Origin: Glandiceps talaboti
Lineage: Eukaryota; Hemichordata; Enteropneusta; Spengelidae
DNA: 64,000 nucleotides
Direction of reading: 5' to 3'
NCBI RefSeq assembly: GCF_964340395.1
Contig: NC_135571.1
Coordinates: forward strand, 13,938,546-14,002,545
The notes under the pieces are model-generated. The model saw only the letters and a list, made by a program, of their open reading frames with translations, did no database searches and was not told the origin of the DNA. The position numbers were made by a program, and so were the translations under genes. Positions 1-14,221 of this stretch are shown here, in pieces (positions within the stretch are counted from its first letter, which is position 1; each line of letters starts with the position of its first letter).

Positions 1-2495
1 ACTTAAGAGGAAATATTAGAATCTGAATGACTGTTATTTCATTGCTTCAATAAGATTATACTGTTCTGTTTGATGCATTCCTTTCAGGATGGATCCCCAA
101 GGCCACCCAAGATGGCACGAAAATAGAGGGCAGATGAACATCAGACAGGCAATCACAAGTGAAAGAAGTAAGTGAACATTTGGAATTGTAAAATTACTGA
201 AAATGGCCATTAGGTTTTTTGCCCAAAGTTGTTTTCTTTTAGCAATGGAAAGTACAAGTTATCTAAAGAGTCTTTCGTCAGTACTAAGAACATGACAAAC
301 AGTGACAAACTTATGTCACAAGTAGATTGTAGCTGAATGAAGAAACATTTTGGAGATTAGCATAATTATATTATTGGCAGTAATATTTTTCAAAAAGGTC
401 ACAGTGAGTAGCGGCAACTTAAGAGTAAATATTAGAATCTGAATGACTGTTATTTCATTGCTTCTATAAGATTATAGTGTACTGTTTGATTCATTCCTTT
501 CAGGATGGATCCCCAAGGCCACCCAAGATGGCACGAAAATAGAGGGCAGATGAACATCAGACAGCCAATCAGAAGTGAAAGAAGTAAGTGAACATTTGCA
601 ATTGTAAAATTACTGAAAATGGCCATTAGTTTTTTTGCCAAAACTTGTTTTCCTTTAGCAATGGAAAGTACAAGTTATCTAAAGAGTCTTTCGTCAGTAC
701 TAAGCACATGACAAGCAGTGACAATCTTATGTCACAAGTAGATTGTAGCTGAATGAAGAAACATTTTGGAGATTAGCATAATTATATTATTGGCAGTAAT
801 ATTTTCAAAAAGGTCATAGTGAGTAGTGGCAACTTAAGAGTAAATATTAGAAACTGAATGACTGTTATTTCATTGCTTCAATAAGATTATACTGTTCTGT
901 TTGATGCATTCCTTTCAGGATGGATCCCCAAGGCCACCCAAGATGGCACGAAAATAGAGGGCAGATGAACATCAGACAGGCAATCACAAGTGAAAGAAGT
1001 AAGTGAACATTTGGAATTGTAAAATTACTGAAAATGGCCATTATTTTTTTTGCCCAAAGTTGTTTTCTTTTAGCAATGGAAAGTACAAGTTATCTAAAGA
1101 GTCTTTCGTCAGTACTAAGCACATGACAAGCAGTGACAAACTTATGTCACAAGTAGATTGTAGGTGAATGAAGAAACATTTTGGAGATTAGAATAATTAT
1201 ATTATTGGCAGTAATATTTTTCAAAAAGGTCATAGTGAGTAGTGCCAACTTAAAGAGTAAATATTAGAATCTGAATGACTGTTATGTCATTGCTTCAATA
1301 AGATTATACTGTACTTTTTTATTCATTCCTTTCAGGATGGATCCCCAAGGCCACCCAAGATGGCACGAAAATAGAGGGCAGGAGAACATCAGACAGCCAA
1401 TCAGAAGTGAAAGAAGTAAGTGAACATTTGGAATTGTAAAATTACCGAAAATGGGCATTAGGTTTTTTGCCCAAAGTTGTTTTCTTTTAGCAATGGAAAG
1501 TACAAGTTATCTAAAGAGTCTTTCGTCAGTACTAAGCACATGACAAGCAGTGACAATCTTATGTCACAAGTAGATTGTAGCTGAATGAAGAAACATTTTG
1601 GAGATGAGCATAATTATATTATTGGCAGTAATATTTTCAAAAAGGTCATAGTGAGTAGCGGCAACTTAAGAGTAAATATTAGAATCTGAATGACTGTTAT
1701 TTCATTGCTTCAATAAGATTATACTGTACTGTTTAATTCATTCCCTTCAGGATGGAACCCCAAGGCCACCCAAGATGGCACGAAAATAGAGGGCAGATGA
1801 ACATCAGACAACCAATCAGAAGTGAAAGAAGTAAGTGAAGATTTGGAATTGTAAAATTACAGAAAATGGACATTGGGTTTTTTGCCCAAAGTTGTTTTCT
1901 TTTACGAATGGAAAGTACAAGTTATCTAAAGAGTCTTTCGTCAGTACAAAGAACATGAAAAACAGTGACAACCTTATGTCACAAGTAGATTGTAACTTAA
2001 TGAAGAAACATTTTGGAGATTAGAATAATTATATTATTGGCAGTAATATTTTTCAAAAAATTCACAGTGAGTAGCGGCAACTTAAGAGTAAATATTAGAA
2101 TCTGAATGACTGTTATTTCCTTGCTTCAATAAGATTATACTGTACTTTTTGATTCATTCCTTTTAGGATGGATCCCCAAGGCCACCCAAGATGGCACGAA
2201 AATAGAGGGCAGATGAACATCAGACAGCCAATCAGAAGTGAAAGAAGTAAGTGAACATTTGGAATTGTAAAATTACTGAAAATGGCCATTAGGTTTTTTG
2301 CCCAAAGTTGTTTTCTTTTAGCAATGGAAAGTACAAGTTATCTAAAGAGTCTTTCGTCAGTACTAAGCACATGACAAGCAGTGACAAACTTATGTCACAA
2401 GTAGATTGTAGCTGAAGGAAGAAACATTTTGGAGATTAGCATAATTATATTATTAGCAGTAATATTTTTCAAAAAGGTCATAGTGAGTAGTGGCA

Positions 2496-2911
2496 ACTTA
2501 AGAGTAAATATTAGAATCTGAATGACTGTTATTTCATTGCTTCAATAAGATTATACTGTACTGTTTGATTCATTCCTTTTAGGATGGATCCCCAAGGCCA
2601 CCCAAGATGGCACGAAAATAGAGGGCAGATGAACATCAGACAGCCAATCAGAAGTGAAAGAAGTAAGTGAACATTTGGAATTGTAAAATTACTGAAAATG
2701 GCCATTAGGTTTTTTGCCCAAAGTTGTTTTCTTTTAGCAATGGAAAGTACAAGTTATCTAAAGAGTCTTTCGTCAGTACTAAGCACATGACAAGCAGTGA
2801 CAAACTTATGTCACAAGTAGATTGTAGGTGAATGAAGAAACATTTTGGAGATTAGAATAATTATATTATTGGCAGTAATATTTTTCAAAAAGGTCATAGT
2901 GAGTAGTGCCA
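2496..2911 (+). repeat. Chimeric monomer F/A
   Basis: The 5' part has the F marks CTGTTTGATTC and CCTTTTAGG. The 3' part has the A marks GTAGGTGAATG, TTAGAATAAT and a TAGTGCC end, and it is followed by C as an A monomer normally is. Confidence 0.8.
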
Positions 2912-3326
2912 ACTTAAGAGTAAATATTAGAATCTGAATGACTTTTATGTCATTGCTTCAATAAGATTATACTGTACTTTTTTATTCATTCCTTTCAGGA
3001 TGGATCCCCAAGGCCACCCAAGATGGCACGAAAATAGAGGGCAGGAGAACATCAGACAGCCAATCAGAAGTGAAAGAAGTAAGTGAACATTTGGAATTGT
3101 AAAATTACCGAAAATGGGCATTAGGTTTTTTGCCCAAAGTTGTTTTCTTTTAGCAATGGAAAGTACAAGTTATCTAAAGAGTCTTTCGTCAGTACTAAGC
3201 ACATGACAAGCAGTGACAATCTTATGTCACAAGTAGATTGTAGCTGAATGAAGAAACATTTTGGAGATGAGCATAATTATATTATTGGCAGTAATATTTT
3301 CAAAAAGGTCATAGTGAGTAGCGGCA

Positions 3327-3742
3327 ACTTAAGAGTAAATATTAGAATCTGAATGACTGTTATTTCCTTGCTTCAATAAGATTATACTGTACTTTTTGAT
3401 TCATTCCTTTTAGGATGGATCCCCAAGGCCACCCAAGATGGCACGAAAATAGAGGGCAGATGAACATCAGACAGCCAATCAGAAGTGAAAGAAGTAAGTG
3501 AACATTTGGAATTGTAAAATTACTGAAAATGGCCATTAGGTTTTTTGCCCAAAGTTGTTTTCTTTTAGCAATGGAAAGTACAAGTTATCTAAAGAGTCTT
3601 TCGTCAGTACTAAGCACATGACAAGCAATGACAAACTTATGTCACAAGTAGATTGTAGCTGAATGAAGAAACATTTTGGAGATTAGAATAATTATATTAT
3701 TGGCCGTAATATTTTTCAAAAAGGTCACAGTGAGTAGCGGCA
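3327..3742 (+). repeat. Chimeric monomer E/G
   Basis: The 5' part is E (TTCCTTGC, CTTTTTGATTC). The 3' part is G (GCAATGACAAAC, TTGGCCGTAAT), and it is followed by H as a G monomer normally is. Confidence 0.82.
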
Positions 3743-6700
3743 ACTTAAGAGTAAATATTAGAATCTGAATGACTGTTATTTATTGCTTCAATAAGATTAT
3801 ACTGTACTTTTTTATTCATTCCTTTCAGGATGGATCCCCAAGGCCACCCAAGATGGCACGAAAATAGAGGGCAGGAGAACATCAGACAGCCAATCAGAAG
3901 TGAAAGAAGTAAGTGAACATTTGGAATTGTAAAATTACCGAAAATGGGCATTAGGTTTTTTGCCCAAAGTTGTTTTCTTTTAGCAATGGAAAGTACAAGT
4001 TATCTAAAGAGTCTTTCGTCAGTACTAAGCACATGACAAGCAGTGACAATCTTGTGTCACAAGTAGATTGTAGCTGAATGAAGAAACATTTTGGAGATTA
4101 GCATAATTATATTATTGGCAGTAATATTTTCAAAAAGGTCATAGTGAGTAGTGGCAACTTAAGAGTAAATATTAGAATCTGAATGACTGTTATTTCATTG
4201 CTTCTATAAGATTATAGTGTACTGTTTGATTCATTCCTTTCAGGATGGATCCCCAAGGCCACCGAAGATGGCACGAAAATAGAGGGCAGATGAACATCAG
4301 ACAGCCAATCACAAGTGAAAGAAGTAAGTGAACATTTGGAATTGTAAAATTACTGAAAATGGCCATTAGGTTTTTTTGCCCAAAGTTGTTTTCTTTTAGC
4401 AATGGAAAGTACAAGTTATCTAAAGAGTCTTTCGTCAGTACTAAGCACATGACAAGCAGTGACAAACTAATGTCACAAGTAGATTGTAGCTGAATGAAGA
4501 AACATTTTGGAGATTAGCATAATTATATTATTGGCAGTAATATTTTTCAAAAAGGTCACAGTGAGTAGCGGCAACTTAAGAGTAAATATTAGAATCTGAA
4601 TGACTGTTATTTCATTGCTTCTATAAGATTATAGTGTACTGTTTGATTCATTCCTTTCAGGATGGATCCCCAAGGCCACCCAAGATGGCACGAAAATAGA
4701 GGGCAGATGAACATCAGACAGCCAATCAGAAGTGAAAGAAGTAAGTGAACATTTGGAATTGTAAAATTACTGAAAATGGCCATTAGTTTTTTTGCCAAAA
4801 CTTGTTTTCTTTTAGCAATGGAAAGTACAAGTTATCTAAAGAGTCTTTCGTCAGTACTAAGCACATGACAAGCAGTGACAAACTTATGTCACAAGTAGAT
4901 TGTAGGTGAATCAAGAAACATTTTGGAGATTAGAATAATTATATTATTGGCAGTAATATTTTTCAAAAAGGTCATAGTGAGTAGTGCCAACTTAAGAGTA
5001 AATATTAGAATCTGAATGACTGTTATGTCATTGCTTCAATAAGATTATACTGTACTTTTTTATTCATTCCTTTCAGGATGGATCCCCAAGGCCACCCAAG
5101 ATGGCACGAAAATAGAGGGCAGGAGAACATCAGACAGCCAATCAGAAGTGAAAGAAGTAAGTGAACATTTGGAATTGTAAAATTACCGAAAATGGGCATT
5201 AGGTTTTTTGCCCAAAGTTGTTTTCTTTTAGCAATGGAAAGTACAAGTTATCTAAAGAGTCTTTCGTCAGTACTAAGAACATGACAAACAGTGACAAACT
5301 TATGTCACAAGTAGATTGTAGCTGAATGAAGAAACATTTTGGAGATTAGCATAATTATATTATTGGCAGTAATATTTTTCAAAAAGGTCATAGTGAGTAG
5401 TGGCAACTTAAGAGTAAATATTAGAATCTGAATGACTGTTATTTCATTGCTTCAATAAGATTATACTGTTCTGTTTGATGCATTCCTTTCAGGATGGATC
5501 CCCAAGGCTACCCAAGATGGCACGAAAATAGAGGGCAGATGAACATCAGACAGGCAATCACAAGTGAAAGAAGTAAGTGAACATTTGGAATTGTAAAATT
5601 ACTGAAAATGGCCATTAGGTTTTTTGCCCAAAGTTGTTTTCTTTTAGCAATGGAAAGTACAAGTTATCTAAAGAGTCTTTCGTCAGTACTAAGCACATGA
5701 CAAGCAGTGACAAACTTATGTCACAAGTAGATTGTAGGTGAATGAAGAAACATTTTGGAGATTAGAATAATTATATTATTGGCAGTAATATTTTTCAAAA
5801 AGGTCATAGTGAGTAGTGCCAACTTAAGAGTAAATATTAGAATCTGAATGACTGTTATGTCATTGCTTCAATAAGATTATACTGTACTTTTTTATTCATT
5901 CCTTTCAGGATGGATCCCCAAGGCCACCCAAGATGGCACGAAAATAGAGGGCAGGAGAACATCAGACAGCCAATCAGAAGTGAAAGAAGTAAGTGAACAT
6001 TTGGAATTGTAAAATTACCGAAAATGGGCATTAGGTTTTTTGCCCAAAGTTGTTTTCTTTTAGCAATGGAAAGTACAAGTTATCTAAAGAGTCTTTCGTC
6101 AGTACTAAGCACATGAAAAGCAGTGACAATCTTATGTCACAAGTAGATTGTAGCTGAATGAAGAAACATTTTGGAGATGAGCATAATTATATTATTGGCA
6201 GTAATATTTTCAAAAAGGTCATAGTGAGTAGCGGCAACTTAAGAGTAAATATTAGAATCTGAATGACTGTTATTTCATTGCTTCAATAAGATTATACTGT
6301 ACTGTTTAATTCATTCCCTTCAGGATGGAACCCCAAGGCCACCCAAGATGGCACGAAAATAGAGGGCAGATGAACATCAGACAGCCAATCAGAAGTGAAA
6401 GAAGTAAGTGAAGATTTGGAATTGTAAAATTACAGAAAATGGACATTGGGTTTTTTGCCCAAAGTTGTTTTCTTTTACCAATGGAAAGTACAAGTTATCT
6501 AAAGAGTCTTTCGTCAGTACAAAGAACATGAAAAACAGTGACAACCTTATGTCACAAGTAGATTGTAACTTAATGAAGAAACATTTTGGAGATTAGCATA
6601 ATTATATTATTGGCAGTAATATTTTTCAAAAAGGTCATAGTGAGTAGTGGCAACTTAAGAGTAAATATTAGAATCTGAATGACTGTTATTTCATTGCTTC

Positions 6701-7898
6701 AATAAGATTATACTGTACTGTATGATTCATTCCTTTTAGGATGGATCCCCAAGGCCACCCAAGATGGCACGAAAATAGAGGGCAGATGAACATCAGACAG
6801 CCAATCAGAAGTGAAAGAAGTAAGTGAACATTTGGAATTGTAAAATTACTGAAAATGGCCATTAGGTTTTTTGCCCAAAGTTGTTTTCTTTTAGCAATGG
6901 AAAGTACAAGTTATCTAAAGAGTCTTTCGTCAGTACTAAGCACATGACAAGCAATGACAAACTTATGTCACAAGTAGATTGTAGCTGAATGAATCAACAT
7001 TTTGGAGATTAGAATAATTATATTATTGGCCGTAATATTTTTCAAAAAGGTCACAGTGAGTAGCGGCAACTTAAGAGTAAATATTAGAATCTGAATGACT
7101 GTTATTTATTGCTTCAATAAGATTATACTGTACTTTTTTATTCATTCCTTTCAGGATGGATCCCCAAGGCCACCCAAGATGGCACGAAAATAGAGGGCAG
7201 GAGAACATCAGACAGCCAATCAGAAGTGAAAGAAGTAAGTGAACATTTGGAATTGTAAAATTACCGAAAATGGGCATTAGGTTTTTTGCCCAAAGTTGTT
7301 TTCTTTTAGCAATGGAAAGTACAAGTTATCTAAAGAGTCTTTCGTCAGTACTAAGCACATGACAAGCAGTGACAATCTTATGTCACAAGTAGATTGTAGC
7401 TGAATGAAGAAACATTTTGGAGATGAGCATAATTATATTATTGGCAGTAATATTTTCAAAAAGGTCATAGTGAGTAGTGGCAACTTAAGAGTAAATATTA
7501 GAAACTGAATGACTGTTATTTCATTGCTTCAATAAGATTATACTGTTCTGTTTGATGCATTCCTTTCAGGATGGATCCCCAAGGCCACCCAAGATGGCAC
7601 GAAAATAGAGGGCAGATGAACATCAGACAGGCAATCACAAGTGAAAGAAGTAAGTGAACATTTGGAATTGTAAAATTACTGAAAATGGCCATTAGGTTTT
7701 TTGCCAAAACTTGTTTTCTTTTAGCAATGGAAAGTACAAGTTATCTAAAGAGTCTTTCGTCAGTACTAAGCACATGACAAGCAGTGACAAACTGATGTCA
7801 CAAGTAGATTGTAGCTGAAGGAAGAAACATTTTGGAGATTAGAATAATTATATTATTGGCAGTAATATTTTTCAAAAAGGTCATAGTGAGTAGTGCCA

Positions 7899-8314
7899 AC
7901 TTAAGAGTAAATATTAGAATCTGAATGACTGTTATGTCATTGCTTCAATAAGATTATACTGTACTTTTTTATTCATTCCTTTCAGGATGGATCCCCAAGG
8001 CCACCCAAGATGGCACGAAAATAGAGGGCAGGAGAACATCAGACAGCCAATCAGAAGTGAAAGAAGTAAGTGAACATTTGGAATTGTAAAATTACCGAAA
8101 ATGGGCATTAGGTTTTTTGCCCAAAGTTGTTTTCTTTTACCAATGGAAAGTACAAGTTATCTAAAGAGTCTTTCGTCAGTTCAAAGAACATGAAAAACAG
8201 TGACAACCTTATGTCACAAGTAGATTGTAACTTAATGAAGAAACATTTTGGAGATTAGAATAATTATATTATTGGCAGTAATATTTTTCAAAAAATTCAC
8301 AGTGAGTAGCGGCA
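7899..8314 (+). repeat. Chimeric monomer C/D
   Basis: C marks run through ACCGAAAATGGGC. From TTTTACCAATGG onward it is D (CAGTTCAAAGAACATGAAA, GTAACTTAATG, AAAAAATTCACAG) and it is followed by E. The switch lies in the T-rich tract near 8110-8140. Confidence 0.85.
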
Positions 8315-10393
8315 ACTTAAGAGTAAATATTAGAATCTGAATGACTGTTATTTCCTTGCTTCAATAAGATTATACTGTACTTTTTGATTCATTCCTTTTA
8401 GGATGGATCCCCAAGGCCACCCAAGATGGCACGAAAATAGAGGGCAGATGAACATCAGACAGCCAATCAGAAGTGAAAGAAGTAAGTGAACATTTGGAAT
8501 TGTAAAATTACTGAAAATGGCCATTAGGTTTTTTGCCCAAAGTTGTTTTCTTTTAGCAATGGAAAGTACAAGTTATCTAAAGAGTCTTTCGTCAGTACTA
8601 AGCACATGACAAGCAGTGACAAACTTATGTCACAAGTAGATTGTAGCTGAAGGAAGAAACATTTTGGAGATTAGCATAATTATATTATTAGCAGTAATAT
8701 TTTTCAAAAAGGTCATAGTGAGTAGTGGCAACTTAAGAGTAAATATTAGAATCTGAATGACTGTTATTTCATTGCTTCAATAAGATTATACTGTACTGTT
8801 TGATTCATTCCTTTTAGGATGGATCCCCAAGGCCACCCAAGATGGCACGAAAATAGAGGGCAGATGAACATCAGACAGCCAATCAGAAGTGAAAGAAGTA
8901 AGTGAACATTTGGAATTGTAAAATTACTGAAAATGGCCATTAGGTTTTTTGCCCAAAGTTGTTTTCTTTTAGCAATGGAAAGTACAAGTTATCTAAAGAG
9001 TCTTTCGTCAGTACTAAGAACATGACAAACAGTGACAAACTTATGTCACAAGTAGATTGTAGCTGAATGAAGAAACATTTTGGAGATTAGCATAATTATA
9101 TTATTGGCAGTAATATTTTTCAAAAAGGTCATAGTGAGTAGTGGCAACTTAAGAGTAAATATTAGAATCTGAATGACTGTTATTTCATTGCTTCAATAAG
9201 ATTATACTGTACTGTATGATTCATTCCTTTTAGGATGGATCCCCAAGGCCACCCAAGATGGCACGAAAATAGAGGGCAGATGAACATCAGACAGCCAATC
9301 AGAAGTGAAAGAAGTAAGTGAACATTTGGAATTGTAAAATTACTGAAAATGGCCATTAGGTTTTTTGCCCAAAGTTGTTTTCTTTTAGCAATGGAAAGTA
9401 CAAGTTATCTAAAGAGTCTTTCGTCAGTACTAAGCACATGACAAGCAATGACAAACTTATGTCACAAGTAGATTGTAGCTGAATGAAGAAACATTTTGGA
9501 GATTAGAATAATTATATTATTGGCCGTAATATTTTTCAAAAAGGTCACAGTGAGTAGCGGCAACTTAAGAGTAAATATTAGAATCTGAATGACTGTTATT
9601 TATTGCTTCAATAAGATTATACTGTACTTTTTTATTCATTCCTTTCAGGATGGATCCCCAAGGCCACCCAAGATGGCACGAAAATAGAGGGCAGGAGAAC
9701 ATCAGACAGCCAATCAGAAGTGAAAGAAGTAAGTGAACATTTGGAATTGTAAAATTACCGAAAATGGGCATTAGGTTTTTTGCCCAAAGTTGTTTTCTTT
9801 TAGCAATGGAAAGTACAAGTTATCTAAAGAGTCTTTCGTCAGTACTAAGCACATGACAAGCAGTGACAATCTTGTGTCACAAGTAGATTGTAGCTGAATG
9901 AAGAAACATTTTGGAGATTAGCATAATTATATTATTGGCAGTAATATTTTCAAAAAGGTCATAGTGAGTAGTGGCAACTTAAGAGTAAATATTAGAATCT
10001 GAATGACTGTTATTTCATTGCTTCTATAAGATTATAGTGTACTGTTTGATTCATTCCTTTCAGGATGGATCCCCAAGGCCACCCAAGATGGCACGAAAAT
10101 AGAGGGCAGATGAACATCAGACAGCCAATCACAAGTGAAAGAAGTAAGTGAACATTTGGAATTGTAAAATTACTGAAAATGGCCATTAGGTTTTTTTGCC
10201 CAAAGTTGTTTTCTTTTAGCAATGGAAAGTACAAGTTATCTAAAGAGTCTTTCGTCAGTACTAAGCACATGACAAGCAGTGACAAACTAATGTCACAAGT
10301 AGATTGTAGCTGAATGAAGAAACATTTTGGAGATTAGCATAATTATATTATTGGCAGTAATATTTTTCAAAAAGGTCACAGTGAGTAGCGGCA

Positions 10394-10809
10394 ACTTAAG
10401 AGTAAATATTAGAATCTGAATGACTGTTATTTCATTGCTTCTATAAGATTATACTGTACTTTTTTATTCATTCCTTTCAGGATGGATCCCCAAGGCCACC
10501 CAAGATGGCACGAAAATAGAGGGCAGGAGAACATCAGACAGCCAATCAGAAGTGAAAGAAGTAAGTGAACATTTGGAATTGTAAAATTACCGAAAATGGG
10601 CATTAGGTTTTTTGCCCAAAGTTGTTTTCTTTTAGCAATGGAAAGTACAAGTTATCTAAAGAGTCTTTCGTCAGTACTAAGAACATGACAAACAGTGACA
10701 AACTTATGTCACAAGTAGATTGTAGCTGAATGAAGAAACATTTTGGAGATTAGCATAATTATATTATTGGCAGTAATATTTTTCAAAAAGGTCATAGTGA
10801 GTAGTGGCA
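10394..10809 (+). repeat. Chimeric monomer B/C
   Basis: It starts as B (CTTCTATAAGATTATA) and becomes C within the next bases (CTGTACTTTTTTATTC, GGCAGGAGAAC, ACCGAAAATGGGC). The switch is near 10445-10460. The same fusion recurs at 17878. Against B 4574 - C 4990 in the left segment, it looks like a one-monomer deletion. Confidence 0.85.
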
Positions 10810-11800
10810 ACTTAAGAGTAAATATTAGAATCTGAATGACTGTTATTTCATTGCTTCAATAAGATTATACTGTTCTGTTTGATGCATTCCTTTCAGGATG
10901 GATCCCCAAGGCCACCCAAGATGGCACGAAAATAGAGGGCAGATGAACATCAGACAGGCAATCACAAGTGAAAGAAGTAAGTGAACATTTGGAATTGTAA
11001 AATTACTGAAAATGGCCATTAGGTTTTTTGCCCAAAGTTGTTTTCTTTTAGCAATGGAAAGTACAAGTTATCTAAAGAGTCTTTCGTCAGTACTAAGCAC
11101 ATGACAAGCAGTGACAAACTTATGTCACAAGTAGATTGTAGGTGAATGAAGAAACATTTTGGAGATTAGAATAATTATATTATTGGCAGTAATATTTTTC
11201 AAAAAGGTCATAGTGAGTAGTGCCAACTTAAGAGTAAATATTAGAATCTGAATGACTGTTATGTCATTGCTTCAATAAGATTATACTGTACTTTTTTATT
11301 CATTCCTTTCAGGATGGATCCCCAAGGCCACCCAAGATGGCACGAAAATAGAGGGCAGGAGAACATCAGACAGCCAATCAGAAGTGAAAGAAGTAAGTGA
11401 ACATTTGGAATTGTAAAATTACCGAAAATGGGCATTAGGTTTTTTGCCCAAAGTTGTTTTCTTTTAGCAATGGAAAGTACAAGTTATCTAAAGAGTCTTT
11501 CGTCAGTACTAAGCACATGAAAAGCAGTGACAATCTTATGTCACAAGTAGATTGTAGCTGAATGAAGAAACATTTTGGAGATGAGCATAATTATATTATT
11601 GGCAGTAATATTTTCAAAAAGGTCATAGTGAGTAGCGGCAACTTAAGAGTAAATATTAGAATCTGAATGACTGTTATTTCATTGCTTCAATAAGATTATA
11701 CTGTACTGTTTAATTCATTCCCTTCAGGATGGAACCCCAAGGCCACCCAAGATGGCACGAAAATAGAGGGCAGATGAACATCAGACAGCCAATCAGAAGT

Positions 11801-11972
11801 GAAAGAAGTAAGTGAAGATTTGGAATTGTAAAATTACAGAAAATGGACATTGGGTTTTTTGCCCAAAGTTGTTTTCTTTTACCAATGAAAGAAGTAAGTG
11901 AAGATTTGGAATTGTAAAATTACAGAAAATGGACATTGGGTTTTTTGCCCAAAGTTGTTTTCTTTTACCAAT
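11801..11972 (+). repeat. 86-bp internal tandem duplication in a D monomer
   Basis: The D monomer at 11641 is 502 bp long instead of 416. The 86 bases at 11801-11886 are followed directly by a second copy at 11887-11972. The joint reads ACCAATGAAAG, where the left parent has ACCAATGGAAAG and the right parent has AGTGAAAG. The short shared TG(G)AAAG suggests slippage or microhomology-driven joining. The sister D monomer at 19125 lacks it, so it arose after the 18-monomer duplication. Confidence 0.95.
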
Positions 11973-12142
11973 GGAAAGTACAAGTTATCTAAAGAGTCTT
12001 TCGTCAGTACAAAGAACATGAAAAACAGTGACAACCTTATGTCACAAGTAGATTGTAACTTAATGAAGAAACATTTTGGAGATTAGAATAATTATATTAT
12101 TGGCAGTAATATTTTTCAAAAAATTCACAGTGAGTAGCGGCA

Positions 12143-12558
12143 ACTTAAGAGTAAATATTAGAATCTGAATGACTGTTATTTCCTTGCTTCAATAAGATTA
12201 TACTGTACTTTTTGATTCATTCCTTTTAGGATGGATCCCCAAGGCCACCCAAGATGGCACGAAAATAGAGGGCAGATGAACATCAGACAGGCAATCACAA
12301 GTGAAAGAAGTAAGTGAACATTTGGAATTGTAAAATTACTGAAAATGGCCATTAGGTTTTTTGCCCAAAGTTGTTTTCTTTTAGCAATGGAAAGTACAAG
12401 TTATCTAAAGAGTCTTTCGTCAGTACTAAGCACATGACAAGCAGTGACAAACTTATGTCACAAGTAGATTGTAGGTGAATGAAGAAACATTTTGGAGATT
12501 AGAATAATTATATTATTGGCAGTAATATTTTTCAAAAAGGTCATAGTGAGTAGTGCCA
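12143..12558 (+). repeat. Chimeric monomer E/A
   Basis: E marks come first (TTCCTTGC, CTTTTTGATTC), then A marks from ACAGGCAATCACAAG to the TAGTGCC end. The switch lies within the conserved block around 12240-12290. The sister copy is at 19541. Confidence 0.85.
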
Positions 12559-13805
12559 ACTTAAGAGTAAATATTAGAATCTGAATGACTGTTATGTCAT
12601 TGCTTCAATAAGATTATACTGTACTTTTTTATTCATTCCTTTCAGGATGGATCCCCAAGGCCACCCAAGATGGCACGAAAATAGAGGGCAGGAGAACATC
12701 AGACAGCCAATCAGAAGTGAAAGAAGTAAGTGAACATTTGGAATTGTAAAATTACCGAAAATGGGCATTAGGTTTTTTGCCCAAAGTTGTTTTCTTTTAG
12801 CAATGGAAAGTACAAGTTATCTAAAGAGTCTTTCGTCAGTACTAAGCACATGAAAAGCAGTGACAATCTTATGTCACAAGTAGATTGTAGCTGAATGAAG
12901 AAACATTTTGGAGATGAGCATAATTATATTATTGGCAGTAATATTTTCAAAAAGGTCATAGTGAGTAGCGGCAACTTAAGAGTAAATATTAGAATCTGAA
13001 TGACTGTTATTTCATTGCTTCAATAAGATTATACTGTACTGTTTAATTCATTCCCTTCACGATGGAACCCCAAGGCCACCCAAGATGGCACGAAAATAGA
13101 GGGCAGATGAACATCAGACAGCCAATGAGAAGTGAAAGAAGTAAGTGAAGATTTGGAATTGTAAAATTACAGAAAATGGACATTGGGTTTTTTGCCCAAA
13201 GTTGTTTTCTTTTACCAATGGAAAGTACAAGTTATCTAAAGAGTCTTTCGTCAGTACAAAGAACATGAAAAACAGTGACAACCTTATGTCACAAGTAGAT
13301 TGTAACTTAATGAAGAAACATTTTGGAGATTAGAATAATTATATTATTGGCAGTAATATTTTTCAAAAAATTCACAGTGAGTAGCGGCAACTTAAGAGTA
13401 AATATTAGAATCTGAATGACTGTTATTTCCTTGCTTCAATAAGATTATACTGTACTTTTTGATTCATTCCTTTTAGGATGGATCCCCAAGGCCACCCAAG
13501 ATGGCACGAAAATAGAGGGCAGATGAACATCAGACAGCCAATCAGAAGTGAAAGAAGTAAGTGAACATTTGGAATTGTAAAATTACTGAAAATGGCCATT
13601 AGGTTTTTTGCCCAAAATTGTTTTCTTTTAGCAATGGAAAGTACAAGTTATCTAAAGAGTCTTTCGTCAGTACTAAGCACATGACAAGCAGTGACAAACT
13701 TATGTCACAAGTAGATTGTAGCTGAAGGAAGAAACATTTTGGAGATTAGCATAATTATATTATTAGCAGTAATATTTTTCAAAAAGGTCATAGTGAGTAG
13801 TGGCA

Positions 13806-14221
13806 ACTTAAGAGTAAATATTAGAATCTGAATGACTGTTATTTCATTGCTTCAATAAGATTATACTGTACTGTTTGATTCATTCCTTTTAGGATGGATC
13901 CCCAAGGCCACCCAAGATGGCACGAAAATAGAGGGCAGATGAACATCAGACAGCCAATCAGAAGTGAAAGAAGTAAGTGAACATTTGGAATTGTAAAATT
14001 ACTGAAAATGGCCATTAGGTTTTTTGCCCAAAATTGTTTTCTTTTAGCAATGGAAAGTACAAGTTATCTAAAGAGTCTTTCGTCAGTACTAAGCACATGA
14101 CAAGCAGTGACAAACTTATGTCACAAGTAGATTGTAGCTGAAGGAAGAAACATTTTGGAGATTAGCATAATTATATTATTAGCAGTAATATTTTTCAAAA
14201 AGGTCATAGTGAGTAGTGGCA
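13806..14221 (+). repeat. Chimeric monomer F/E
   Basis: It starts as F (CTGTTTGATTC), but has GCCCAAAATTG, GCTGAAGGAAG and TTATTAGCAG of the neighbouring E copy. It is absent from the sister unit at 17461-24944, so it is probably one product of an unequal E/F exchange specific to copy 1. Confidence 0.8.

Larger units (their letters stand above)
1..9976 (+). repeat. Left segment: 24 monomers in irregular order
   Basis: Monomer starts and types: A 1, B 417, A 832, C 1248, D 1664, E 2080, F/A 2496, C 2912, E/G 3327, H 3743, B 4157, B 4574, C 4990, A 5406, C 5822, D 6237, G 6653, H 7069, A 7483, C/D 7899, E 8315, F 8731, G 9147, H 9563. Slashes mark chimeras (5' type/3' type). Small oddities are an extra A in ACTTAAAGAG at 1248, TTTTACGAATGG in the D copy near 1905, and a T8 run near 1045. 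The order is scrambled compared with the A-C-D-E-F-G-H-B unit, as expected from repeated unequal exchange. Confidence 0.9.
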
